Part shown: positions 42,095 through 64,000 of the stretch, piece by piece | How the letters are laid out: the number at the start of each line of letters is the position of its first letter | How positions within the stretch are numbered: the stretch's first letter is position 1 | Assembly (NCBI RefSeq): GCF_030463535.1 | Contig: NC_132888.1 | Coordinates: 2,143,470-2,207,469, forward strand | Origin: Salminus brasiliensis | Lineage: Eukaryota > Chordata > Actinopteri > Characiformes > Bryconidae | DNA length: 64,000 bases | Direction of reading: 5' to 3' | The notes under the pieces: generated by a model | What the model was told of the DNA's origin: nothing | Seen by the model: only the letters and a program-made list of their open reading frames with translations | Databases searched by the model: none | Made by a program: the position numbers and the translations under genes

Positions 42095-44010
42095 AGCAGG
42101 CACTGGACGTCGGTTTGACGTTAGAAAGATGTTGGGCTCTTAATGTCGGACAGATTGATTTGATGTCAAAACCCGGCGTATAAATGTTGAATTTTGGTCA
42201 CATTCATCAAACACCAACATTAGGTTGACAACAAGCTCCAACATTGTACAAATGTTGAATTTTGGTTGGAAATCAAAGTCACTTTCATCAATCACCAACA
42301 TTAGGTTGACATCAAGCTCCAACGTTGTACAGATGTTGAATTTTGATTGGAAATCAAAGTCATATATTCGTGAAAATCCAACATTAGGTTGACATCATGC
42401 TTCAACGTTGTACAAATGTTGAATTTTAGTTGGAAATCAAAGTCACATTCATCAATCACCAACATTAGGTTGACATCAAGCTCCAACGTTGTACAGATGT
42501 TGAATTTTGATTGGAAATCAAAGTCATATATCCGTGAAAATCCAACATTAGGTTGACATCATGCTTCAACGTTGTACAAATGTTGAATTTTGGTTGGAAA
42601 TCAAAGTCACTTTCATCAATCACCAACATTAGGTTGACATCAAGCTCCAACGTTGTACAGATGTTGAATTTTGATTGGAAATCAAAGTCATATATCCGTG
42701 AAAATCCAACATTAGGTTGACATCATGCTTCAACGTTGTACAAATGTTGAATTTTGGTTGGAAATCAAAGTCACATTCATCAATCACCAACATTAGGTTG
42801 ACATCAAGCTCCAACGTTGTACAGATGTTGAATTTTGATTGGAAATCAAAGTCATATATCCGTGAAAATCCAACATTAGGTTGACATCAAGCTCCAACGT
42901 TGTACAGATGTTGAATTTGTACAATGTTGGTCGGATTTGAAATTCACATATCCAACACTTGTTTACAGCGTTGGGGCTTGATGTCACAGATGTAGAATTC
43001 CAGTTGGAACTCATTGATCAAAATCCGACAGTGGGTTGACAACAAGCTCCACACATTAGACAGATGTTGAATTTTGGTCACTTCATCATGACCACATCAT
43101 GAAAACATATCAACATCTAACAACATTAGAATTTCACGTTGTGTGGACATTAACATTATGAAATTTAGCAGGCGTTTAGGATTTTGATTACTTAACATCT
43201 TAAAATTAACTTAAAACCAACAAACAACGTCAGATTGACGTTGGCATTAGACATTGACCTGACATAGAATTTTGGTTAGAAACCAACATCACAAAAAACA
43301 ACATTGGGATGCTGTCAAGCTCCGAATGTTGGTCAGTTATCACCATGACTTAAAACCAACAACATATCAACATCTTACAGTGTTAGAATTTCACGTTGTG
43401 TGGATGTTATGAAGTTTAGCAGATGTTTGGTTTTGGTCACCAAACCTCACAACTAAATGTTTGACTTGGAAGTGACGTCTAGAAGATGTTAGATTATGGT
43501 TGCTTAACATCTTAAAACCAACATAAAATCAACGTCAGCTGTCACCAACACAGTATCAACACCGTATCAACATCTAACAACGTTAGAATTTCATATTGTG
43601 TGGGCCTTAACTTTATGTTAGGTTTAGCAGACGTTTGGTTTTGGTCACCAAACCTCACAACTAAAAATTTTGACTTGGAAGTGACGTCTAGAAGATGTTG
43701 AATTCTGGTTGCTTAACATCTTAAAATCAACATAAAATCAACGTCAGCTGTCACCAACACCGTATCAACATCTAACAACGTTAGAATTTCACATTGTGTG
43801 GGCCTTAACGTTATGTTAGGTTTAGCAGACGTTTGGTTTTGGTCACCAAACCTCACAACTAAATGTTTGACTTGGAAGTGACGTCTAGAAGACGTTGGAT
43901 TCTGGTTGCTTAACATCTTAAAACTAACATAAAATCAACATCAGCTGTCACTATCCTACATCACATTGACGTTGGCTTCAGACGTTGTCCTGACGTTGTT
44001 GGTGGTCAGT
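42095..44010. repeat. GTTGAATTTTGGTTGG satellite-like field
   Basis: 42140-42920 is a tandem of 164-bp units, each made of two diverged half-units (AACATTAGGTTGACATCAAG ... TTGTACAGATGTTGAATTTT). 43020-44000 is a second family of about 200-bp units (AACAACGTTAGAATTTCAC, AGACGTTTGGTTTTGGTCAC, GACGTCTAGAAGA). Many units are near identical, so expansion is recent. Confidence 0.92.
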
Positions 44011-45009
44011 TTGGGTGCTGAAGAAACCATTTAAAATCGTATTGTCCAGCAGCTTTTACAGCGGGTTGCTGTTACCGTTGTTATTATTAAGAAGGGAACA
44101 CAGTACTGGAGGGAGCTGACTTCACCACACCTACAGATTATATCAATAATCAATTCTAACAGTTTATTCCGACAAACCTCAGCAATTCTAGGACTTTCAA
44201 ATGACATCAGAATTGACACAAATTCATGTAGAATAAGAGTCTGAGCCTGTATAAAGGTTTATGTAGGCTTATGCAGGTGTTATGCAGCCTCAGGAGCACT
44301 GCCCTTCAGTACAGTGACGTCAGGACTACAGCAAGGAGGACTGTTTTGAGGTTTCACTCAAATTTGAGGTATTTCGAGGTTATTTCTGTCTCCGTTATTG
44401 TTGTTGCACAGCAACCGATGGCCAGCCGTTTGGTTTTGCTTTGAACTTCTAATACATGCACTTTGTTCCAGTGTCTTGAGAGAGGGAAACATGCCGTTGT
44501 CCGCGCCGTAATGTCATCAGATACGCTGAATTGTGTCACTTTTCCCCTCGTGAGTATTCAGTAGAGCACATTTTGGACCCAGGTGCAGAGCATTCATACA
44601 GAACGATGGTGGTTTCCCACCTGGAGGACGCTGATCTCGCTCTCCTGTGTGGATGAAAGTCCTCAGATCCAGATGGGATGTGCTAAACGGAGCAAAGCTG
44701 GGGGAGAATGTACAGAAACGTGGTTTAAGGCCACTCTATAAGATTCAGGTCATTTCACCAATATGCTAAAGGAATGTGAACTGTTTACTTATCACGGTAG
44801 TAGTCGTAGTTTAATCTTTAATATTTCATAATAATGTCTTATTTGATATATATATATATGTGTATTTTGTTCTGTTTGTTTACATGAATGCACTGACACC
44901 ACTGTGTATAGACGTTTATGAATTAATGACGGCTGTTTTTTTTTTTTTTTTTTTTTTTAGCCTTTGTAAAGATCGTTGAGATCTGGTCAGTTCATTTCCA
45001 GTGCATGTA

Positions 45010-45553
45010 TACTCTTAAAAAAATGGGGAACACTGCAAACCTTGCAGAAATTATATATTCAGAAGTGTAATCCTCTTAAATGTGGTCCAAGTATCGACTA
45101 TTTCTCATTTTAAAATGATTATAGAATAATTATAATTATCATAACATCAGTGAACTAATTTCTAGATTATTTTAATTGACTTTATTTATCTTGTTTTCTT
45201 TTTATTCATTTAAGAATTAATAGATATTTCAGCTATTGTGAAGAAATACAAGCAAAATGCAGATAAAGTGACTTTAAAAACAAGTAAAAATAAGTTCATC
45301 CTAAATTAATGAGAAATATCATGTGAAATATCACATACCTACACTGGATTTAAGAGGATTTCACATGCTCAGATGATTTTGTGCAGCATAGAAACACATT
45401 TCTGGTTTCTATAAAGAAGCATGTCTGTAGTAGAGAAGGTTCTTCAAACCTTTCAGAGGTTCTTCACCCTCACGCCTCTCTCTTACACACATGGTTCTTC
45501 TATGGCTTTGCTCAAAGAACCATTTAAAGCACCTTTCATTTTAAGAGTGTCAT
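45010..45553. mobile_element. Possible MITE with ACTCTTAAAA ends
   Basis: Left ATACTCTTAAAAAAATGG, right TTTCATTTTAAGAGTGTCA, with AAAGAACCATTTAAAGC near the right end as in common fish elements. Only about 10 bp of the ends are clearly inverted. Confidence 0.45.
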
Positions 45554-46606
45554 TTTTCCGCTAGATGAGATATACAGTAGAAGCAGTAGTCACGTGACCA
45601 TGATTTTGATGGTCATCAGGAGTTAACCATGAGATAGAATCACTGGAAACCTTAAATCTTGTGCTTGTAAATCTGCTGACAGCTCAAGAACGCTGCGAAC
45701 AGTTCAGTCTTAGCGAGTTTAATCATCATAAATATAGTCTTCATTTTCATATTTCTCAGTTTGAGATGATTAGAGAAATATTATGATATTATTTGACTCA
45801 TTTCTGGGGTTTTTTTTACTTGTTTGGAGTGATTATTTAGTGAAATCTGGCAGATTATTTTGCTAAATTTAAAAATAATAAATAATTCAGATTTGGTCAG
45901 AGATTGTGATTAAAACAAGCAAATAAATGAAAGTAAATAAAATAAAAGTGAATAAAATGACTTAAAAACTAAAACAAATGGTAGAAATATGTTAAAAATG
46001 AGTTGAAAATGTCTGTAATATTTTTTCTAACAATTTAAAAAAGAGAAATATCAGATATTTAGACTTGATTTAAGAGGATTTCACTTGCGGAGGTGATTTT
46101 GTTGCAGTAAAATCACAGGATTGAATAGGTTTAGACTTAATTCACCTCCTACTTCTCTCACACTCTCATATTTAACCTGTACTGTCCAGCCTTTTACGTC
46201 ATTACCTTCCACTTCTGTGACACTAGTGTGCCTTCTGTTATTCTAACACCAAAATGCAAAGCTCTCATTGTATGGCTAGAACCCGAGAACAGGGACGTGA
46301 AGGGTGGCGGTCATTTGCAAAGCGCACTGAAGTGACCCCTGCGCCCGGGTGGTTTCATGGCGTTTGTGTGATGAAATAACTCCTTTAATGAAATCCTGTG
46401 TTCACTCTGTCCATCAGCGAGGTTGAAAGGTGTAGCAGGTCCAGTGTGAGAGGATGCTGAGTGTGTGTATGACCAGACGCACCGCGGTGCCGTGAGCTCG
46501 CGGGGCATGCTGGGACTGTGGCCATGGGCTTGAGCAGAGCAGTGCAGTTGGCTCTCTATTCATTCTGTATGGACATTTATGAGCATGACATCCGTCTGAA
46601 AAGATC

Positions 46607-46612
46607 AATAAA
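46607..46612 (+). terminator. rab6b: Candidate poly(A) signal (rab6b)
   Basis: AATAAA in AAAAGATCAATAAACTCTG with a GT-rich stretch 20-30 nt on. It lies about 95 bp before the first 42-bp minisatellite array. Confidence 0.4.
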
Positions 46613-46703
46613 CTCTGTGTTAATACCACACATCTGTGTGCCTTCTCTTCCTGCCCTTAGCATGGCTTTATCAGTGCTGTGAAAAAGTGTTTGCCCCTGT
46701 CTA

Positions 46704-47700
46704 GGGGGTTTCTAATAAAGTGGCCAGTGAGTGGAAGCATAAGGTGTTTCTAATAAAGTGGCCATTGAAGAAGCACAAGGTAGGGGTTTCTAATAAAGTG
46801 GCAATACAAGAAGCACAAGGTAGGTGTTTCTAATAAAGTGGCCAGTGAGTGGAAGCACAAGGTAGGTGTTTCTAATAAAGTGGCCAGTGAGTGGAAGTAC
46901 AAGGTAGGGGTTTCTAATAAAGTGGCCAGTGAGTGGAAACACAAGGTAGGGGTTTCTAATAAAGTGGCCAGTGAGTGGAAGTACAAGGTAGGGGTTTCTA
47001 ATAAAGTGGCCAGTGAGTGGAAACACAAGGTAGGTGTTTCTAATAAAGTGGCCAGTGAGTGGAAACACAAGGTAGGGGTTTCTAATAAAGTGGCCAGTGA
47101 GTGGAAGCTTAAGGTATGTGTTTCTAATAAAGTGGCCAGTGAGTGGAAACACAAGGTAGGGGTTTCTAATAAAGTGGACAGTAATGGAGCTATAAGATAG
47201 GGGTTTCTAATAAAGTGGCCAGTAATGGAGCTATAAGATAGGGGTTTCTAATAAAGTGGCCAGTGAGGGGAAGCACAAGGTAGGGGTTTCTAATAAAGTG
47301 GACAGTAATGGAGCTATAAGATAGGGGTTTCTAATAAAGTGGCCAGTAATGGAGCTATAAGATAGGGGTTTCTAATAAAGTGGCCAGTAATGGAGCTATA
47401 AGATAGGGGTTTCTAATAAAGTGGCCAGTGAGGGGAAGTACAATGTAGGTGTTTCTAATAAAGTGACCAGTGAGTGGAAACACAAGGTAGGGGTTTCTAA
47501 TAAAGTGGACAGTAATGGAGCTATAAGATAGGGGTTTCTAATAAAGTGGCCAGTAATGGAGCTATAAGATAGGGGTTTCTAATAAAGTGGCCAGTAATGG
47601 AGCTATAAGATAGGGGTTTCTAATAAAGTGGCCAGTGAGGGGAAGTACAATGTAGGTGTTTCTAATAAAGTGACCAGTGAGTGGACGTTTATAATAAAGT
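46704..47700 (+). repeat. 42-bp minisatellite, array upstream of the aire promoter
   Basis: About 24 units of TTTCTAATAAAGTGGCCAGT followed by GAGTGGAAGCACAAGGTAGG or by AATGGAGCTATAAGATAGGG (two sub-types). Nearly every unit holds AATAAA on the + strand. Open frames on both strands arise because 42 is a multiple of 3. Confidence 0.97.
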
Positions 47701-48086
47701 CTTCAGTAGTGGAGTAGTGACCCTCAGTGTGGGGTTCCCCTGCCACAAACACTTCAGTTGCACTTTTGGAAGGGCAGGTGGGCAGAACAGAGAGAGAGTC
47801 AAAGTCTCCTTTTGGTCAACTGTGGACTTTCCAGAATTCTACTCAGAAATGAGCCTGTGTGAATCTGCTAAACTGTAAACGACTTTGACCCTCCGGCAGT
47901 GTGTTAAAACACCTCCCTCAGGACCTACATCTCAGCATTCCAGCTGCAGTTTCCCAAGCAGCTTCACCATCAGAGCGTCCCTGAAGGCCTAAGCAGGTTA
48001 ACGGCCCCTCAAGCCCAAAGACCACCAGAGATTCCACCTCTTCTCACACAGACAGGTGGGATAAGCAGCAGAGCCATCAAAGCAGA
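47701..48086 (+). promoter_or_regulatory. aire: Unique island between arrays, aire upstream region
   Basis: About 490 bp of non-repeated sequence (47701-48190) separates the two 42-bp arrays and contains the TATA box and the first exon of aire. No specific factor site is certain. Confidence 0.5.
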
Positions 48087-48092
48087 TATAAA
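48087..48092 (+). promoter_or_regulatory. aire: Candidate TATA box of aire
   Basis: GATATAAAGC, about 30 bp before the presumed start site near 48117, followed by a short leader that ends in a strong splice donor. Confidence 0.6.
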
Positions 48093-48116
48093 GCTGACCC
48101 AGTGGAGAGTGAGGAA

Positions 48117-48155
48117 CTGCCTCATCACAGCTCATCACCACCACCACCAGCAGCG
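48117..48155 (+). other. aire: Probable non-coding exon 1 of aire
   Basis: Leader with CATCACCACCACCACCAGC ending AGCAGCG|gtgagtac, an excellent donor. The next strong acceptor is ctactttctag at 51994, six bases before the aire ATG. No ATG in the leader. The start site is estimated from the TATA box. Confidence 0.6.
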
Positions 48156-48189
48156 GTGAGTACATTCTCTTCACCCAACACCAGTTTTC

Positions 48190-51100
48190 TGTAGTAGCAC
48201 AGGGTAGGTGTTTCTAATAAAGTGGCCAGTGAGTGGAGACACAAGGTAGGGGTTTCTAATAAAGTGTCCAGTGAGTAGAAACACAAGGTAGGTGTTTCTA
48301 ATAAAGTGTCCAGTGAGTAGAAACACAAGGTAGGTGTTTCTAATAAAGTGTCCAGTGAGTAGAAACACAAGGTAGGGTGTTTCTAATAAAGTGGCCAGTG
48401 AGTAGAAACACAAGGTAGGGTGTTTCTAATAAAGTGGCCAGTGAGTGGAAGCACAAGGTAGGTGTTTCTAATAAAGTGGCCAGTGAGTAGAAACACAAGG
48501 TAGGGTGTTTCTAATAAAGTGGCCAGAGAGGGAAAGTACAAGGTAGGTGTTTCTAATAAAGTGGCCAGTGTGTGGAAGCACAAGGCAGGTGTTTCTAATA
48601 AAGTGGCCAGTGAGTGGAGACACAAGGTGGGGTGTTTCTAATAAAGTGGCCAGGGAGGGAAAGCACAAGGCAGGTGTTTCTAATAAAGTGGCCAGTGAGT
48701 GGAGACACAAGGTAGGGTGTTTCTAATAAAGTGGCCAGGGAGGGAAAGTACAAGGTAGGTGTTTCTAATGAAGTGTCCAGTGATTGGAAGTATAAGGTAG
48801 GTGTTTCTAATAAAGTGGCCAGTGAGTGGAAGCACAAGGCAGGTGTTTCTAATAAAGTGGCCAGTGAGTGAAGACACAAGGTAGGGTGTTTCTAATAAAG
48901 TGGCCAGTGAGTGGAAGCACAAGGTAGGTGTTTCTAATAAAGTGGCCAGTGAGTGAAAGCACAAGGTAGGGGTTTCTAATAAAGTGGCCAGTGAGTGGAA
49001 GCACAGGGTAGGTGTTTCTAATAAAGTGGCCAGTGAGTGAAGACACAAGGTAGGGTGTTTCTAATAAAGTGGCCAGTGAGTGGAAGCACAAGGTAGGTGT
49101 TTCTAATAAAGTGGCCAGTGAGTGGAAGCACAAGGTAGGTGTTTCTAATAAAGTGGCCAGTGAGTGGAAGCACAAGGTAGGGGTTTCTAATAAAGTGGCC
49201 AGTGAGTGAAGACACAAGGTAGGGTGTTTCTAATAAAGTGGCCAGTGAGTGGAAGCACAAGGTAGGTGTTTCTAATAAAGTGGCCAGTGAGTGAAAGCAC
49301 AAGGTAGGGGTTTCTAATAAAGTGGCCAGTGTGTGGAAGCACAAGGCAGGTGTTTCTAATAAAGTGGCCAGTGAGTAGAAACACAAGGTAGGGTGTTTCT
49401 AATAAAGTGGCCAGTGAGTGGAAGCACAAGGTAGGTGTTTCTAATAAAGTGGCCAGTGAGTGGAAGCACAAGGTAGGGTGTTTCTAATAAAGTGGCCAGT
49501 GAGTAGAAACACAAGGTAGGGTGTTTCTAATAAAGTGGCCAGGGAGGGAAAGCACAAGGCAGGTGTTTCTAATAAAGTGGCCAGTGTGTGGAAGCACAAG
49601 GCAGGTGTTTCTAATAAAGTGGCCAGTGAGTGGAAGCACAAGGTAGGTGTTTCTAATAAAGTGGCCAGTGAGTGGAAGCACAAGGTAGGTGTTTCTAATA
49701 AAGTGGCCAGTGAGTAGAAACACAAGGTAGGGTGTTTCTAATAAAGTGGCCAGGGAGGGAAAGTACAAGGTAGGTGTTTCTAATAAAGTGGCCAGTGTGT
49801 GGAAGCACAAGGCAGGTGTTTCTAATAAAGTGGCCAGTGAGTGGAGACACAAGGTGGGGTGTTTCTAATAAAGTGGCCAGGGAGGGAAAGCACAAGGCAG
49901 GTGTTTCTAATAAAGTGGCCAGTGAGTGGAGACACAAGGTAGGGTGTTTCTAATAAAGTGGCCAGGGAGGGAAAGTACAAGGTAGGTGTTTCTAATAAAG
50001 TGTCCAGTGATTGGAAGTATAAGGTAGGTGTTTCTAATAAAGTGGCCAGTGAGTGGAAGCACAAGGTAGGTGTTTCTAATAAAGTGGCCAGGGAGGGAAA
50101 GCACAAGGCAGGTGTTTCTAATAAAGTGGCCAGTGAGTGGAGACACAAGGTAGGGGGTTCTAATAAAGTGGCCAGTGAGTGAAAGCACAAGGTAGGTGTT
50201 TCTAATAAAGTGGCCAGTGAGTGGAAGCACAAGGTAGGTGTTTCTAATAAAGTGGCCAGTGAGTGGAAGCACAAGGTAGGGGTTTCTAATAAAGTGGCCA
50301 GTGAGTGAAGACACAAGGTAGGGTGTTTCTAATAAAGTGGCCAGTGAGTGGAAGCACAAGGTAGGTGTTTCTAATAAAGTGGCCAGTGAGTGAAAGCACA
50401 AGGTAGGGGTTTCTAATAAAGTGGCCAGTGAGTGGAAGCACAAGGTAGGGGTTTCTAATAAAGTGGCCAGTGAGTGAAGACACAAGGTAGGGTGTTTCTA
50501 ATAAAGTGGCCAGTGAGTGGAAGCACAAGGTAGGTGTTTCTAATAAAGTGGCCAGTGAGTGAAAGCACAAGGTAGGGGTTTCTAATAAAGTGGCCAGTGT
50601 GTGGAAGCACAAGGCAGGTGTTTCTAATAAAGTGGCCAGTGAGTAGAAACACAAGGTAGGGTGTTTCTAATAAAGTGGCCAGGGAGGGAAAGTACAAGGT
50701 AGGTGTTTCTAATAAAGTGGCCAGTGTGTGGAAGCACAAGGCAGGTGTTTCTAATAAAGTGGCCAGTGAGTGGAGACACAAGGTAGGGTGTTTCTAATAA
50801 AGTGGCCAGGGAGGGAAAGCACAAGGCAGGTGTTTCTAATAAAGTGGCCAGTGAGTGGAGACACAAGGTAGGGTGTTTCTAATAAAGTGGCCAGGGAGGG
50901 AAAGTACAAGGTAGGTGTTTCTAATAAAGTGTCCAGTGATTGGAAGTATAAGGTAGGTGTTTCTAATAAAGTGGCCAGTGAGTGGAAGCACAAGGTAGGG
51001 GTTTCTAATAAAGTGGCCAGTAAGTGGAAGCACAAGGCAGGTGTTTCTAATAAAGTGGCCAGTGAGTGGAGACACAAGGTAGGGGTTTCTTATAAAGTGA

Positions 51101-51958
51101 CCAGTGAGTGGAAGCACAAGGTAGGGGTTTCTAATAAAGTGGCCAGTGAGTGGAAGCACAAGGTAGGGGTTTCTAATAAAGTGTCCAGTGATTGGAAGTA
51201 TAAGGTAGGTGTTTCTAATAAAGTGGCCAGTGAGTGGAAGCACAAGGTAGGGGTTTCTAATAAAGTGGCCAGTGAGTGAAAGTATAAGGTAGGTGTTTCT
51301 AATAAAGTGGCCAGTGAGTGGAAGCACAAGGTAGGGGTTTCTAATAAAGTGGCCAGTGAGTGGAAGCACAAGGTAGGGGTTTCTAATAAAGTGGCCAGTG
51401 AGTGGAAGCACAAGGTAGGGGTTTCTAAAGTGGCCGGTGTGTGGAAGTTTGTGATAAAGTGGCCAGTAAGTGGAAGCACAAGGCAGGTGTTTCTAATAAA
51501 GTGGCCAGTGAGTGGAGACACAAGGTAGGGGTTTCTTATAAAGTGACCAGTGAGTGGAAGCACAAGGTAGGGGTTTCTAATAAAGTGGCCAGTGAGTGGA
51601 AGCACAAGGTAGGGGTTTCTAATAAAGTGTCCAGTGATTGGAAGTATAAGGTAGGTGTTTCTAATAAAGTGGCCAGTGAGTGGAAGCACAAGGTAGGGTG
51701 TTTCTAATAAAGTGGCCAGTGAGTGAAAGTATAAGGTAGGTGTTTCTAATAAAGTGGCCAGTGAGTGGAAGCACAAGGTAGGGGTTTCTAATAAAGTGGC
51801 CAGTGAGTGGAAGCACAAGGTAGGGGTTTCTAATAAAGTGGCCAGTGAGTGGAAGCACAAGGTAGGGGTTTCTAAAGTGGCCGGTGTGTGGAAGTTTGTG
51901 ATAAAGTGGCCAGTAGTGGAGCTATAAGGTAGGTGTTTCTAATAAAGTGGCCAGTAAA
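48190..51958 (+). repeat. 42-bp minisatellite filling aire intron 1
   Basis: About 89 tandem units of 42-43 bp (AAGGTAGGTGTTTCTAATAA then AGTGGCCAGTGAGTGGAAGC and AC). It occupies nearly all of the 3.84-kb inferred intron (48156-51994). Variants repeat in order with 85-bp and 169-bp periods (two and four units). Both strands are open for long stretches; these are not genes. Confidence 0.98.
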
Positions 51959-52000
51959 ATTAGCCTCAGTCCTGTTCTCCTCTCTACTTTCTAGTCCGGA

Positions 52001-62812
<10,812 letters not shown>

Positions 62813-63231
62813 GTGAGACTCTGAAGCCCTTCTTTCAGCAGCATTATTCGATTGTTATGGACAGTATATATATATACTTTACCAAAATGGTAAAATTACT
62901 AGAAAAGGTCAAACATTTTTGAACTCTGAATGGAAGCCAATATAAAATATGAGTTTATTCCAAGTGATTTAGAGCATTTCTATTGATCCATTCATCCAGA
63001 ATGATTGACACAGTGTTCAGAAGCAGCTACATGATGAAAACTAAAAACAGACAAAAATGGAGCTTCAAAATATGGTTTTCACCATTTCATATAAATATAT
63101 ATGATTATGTAGTATATATGTTGTGTATATATATTGTGTATATATTTGGGGTGTAACCATCATAGTGTGGTTTGGTGCACACAGACATATATATAATATA
63201 TAAAAGGAAAAAATAATAATTGATATATATA
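62813..63231. other. aire intron 10, left part
   Basis: AT-rich with short TA tracts (62867, 63100-63140, 63187-63200). No exon seen. Confidence 0.5.

Positions 63232-64000
<769 letters not shown>

Larger units (their letters stand above)
40815..46640 (+). other. rab6b: Possible long rab6b 3' UTR / spacer
   Basis: No exon is visible from the rab6b stop to AATAAA at 46607. It contains an (ACAA)n tract at about 40997-41021, a 1.9-kb satellite-like field (42095-44010), a poly-T at about 44937-44960 and a MITE-like unit (45010-45553). A long 3' UTR is plausible for rab6b, but the true end may be earlier. Confidence 0.4.

Noticed and set aside
48125-51860. Many open frames of 80-256 codons, both strands (repeats of LATLLETPTLCFHS and VASEWKHKVGVSNK)
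   Set aside because: By-products of a 42-bp tandem unit, which is divisible by 3. No start context or non-repeat flank supports a protein.
48190-51958. CRISPR-like regular repeats
   Set aside because: Units are directly tandem with no unique spacers, and the genome is a vertebrate one.

Overview
The window is a piece of a ray-finned (teleost) fish nuclear genome. Genes are split into short exons with GT/AG introns. The encoded proteins are vertebrate (Kif1a, Espnl, Rab6b, Aire). The non-coding DNA is full of fish-type short DNA transposons, Tc1-like elements and many minisatellites. The repeat style suggests an ostariophysan such as a characiform or catfish, but that is an impression, not a test.

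Four genes lie head to tail on the + strand. (1) 475-1864: the last two coding exons of kif1a (end of the PH domain and C-terminus), followed by a probable long 3' UTR ending near 4.9 kb. (2) 8775-25475: a complete espin-like gene (espnl), ten coding exons, 1000 codons by my splice model, every exon phase matching. (3) 31903-40814: a complete rab6b, eight coding exons, 208 codons, with a GC/NRF1-type promoter upstream. (4) About 48117 to beyond 62812: aire, with a TATA box, a probable non-coding first exon and ten visible coding exons covering the HSR/CARD domain, a basic region, a SAND remnant, PHD1 and the first part of PHD2. Its last exon(s) lie outside the window. The right edge holds most of one end of a Tc1-like transposon with the catalytic half of its transposase.

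The genes are not an operon or pathway. Kif1a is a vesicle motor, Espnl a stereocilia actin-bundle protein, Rab6b a Golgi/vesicle GTPase and Aire a thymic chromatin reader.

Most of the DNA is introns and spacers built of repeats: at least two MITE-like families in many copies, inverted Tc1 remnants, and about ten tandem arrays. The most striking are in aire. Intron 1 is almost wholly a 42-bp minisatellite whose unit carries, in sense, a 5'-splice-site-like motif and a complete-looking polyadenylation signal. A later intron is a 26-bp array bearing tRNA B-box motifs. Another is a 75-bp array whose unit looks like a branch point plus 3' splice site. The same 42-bp array also lies between the rab6b poly(A) signal and the aire promoter. 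Rab6b intron 1 holds a perfect 42-bp inverted repeat with a 3-nt loop. I had no search tools, so family names of repeats and all functional ideas about arrays are inference.
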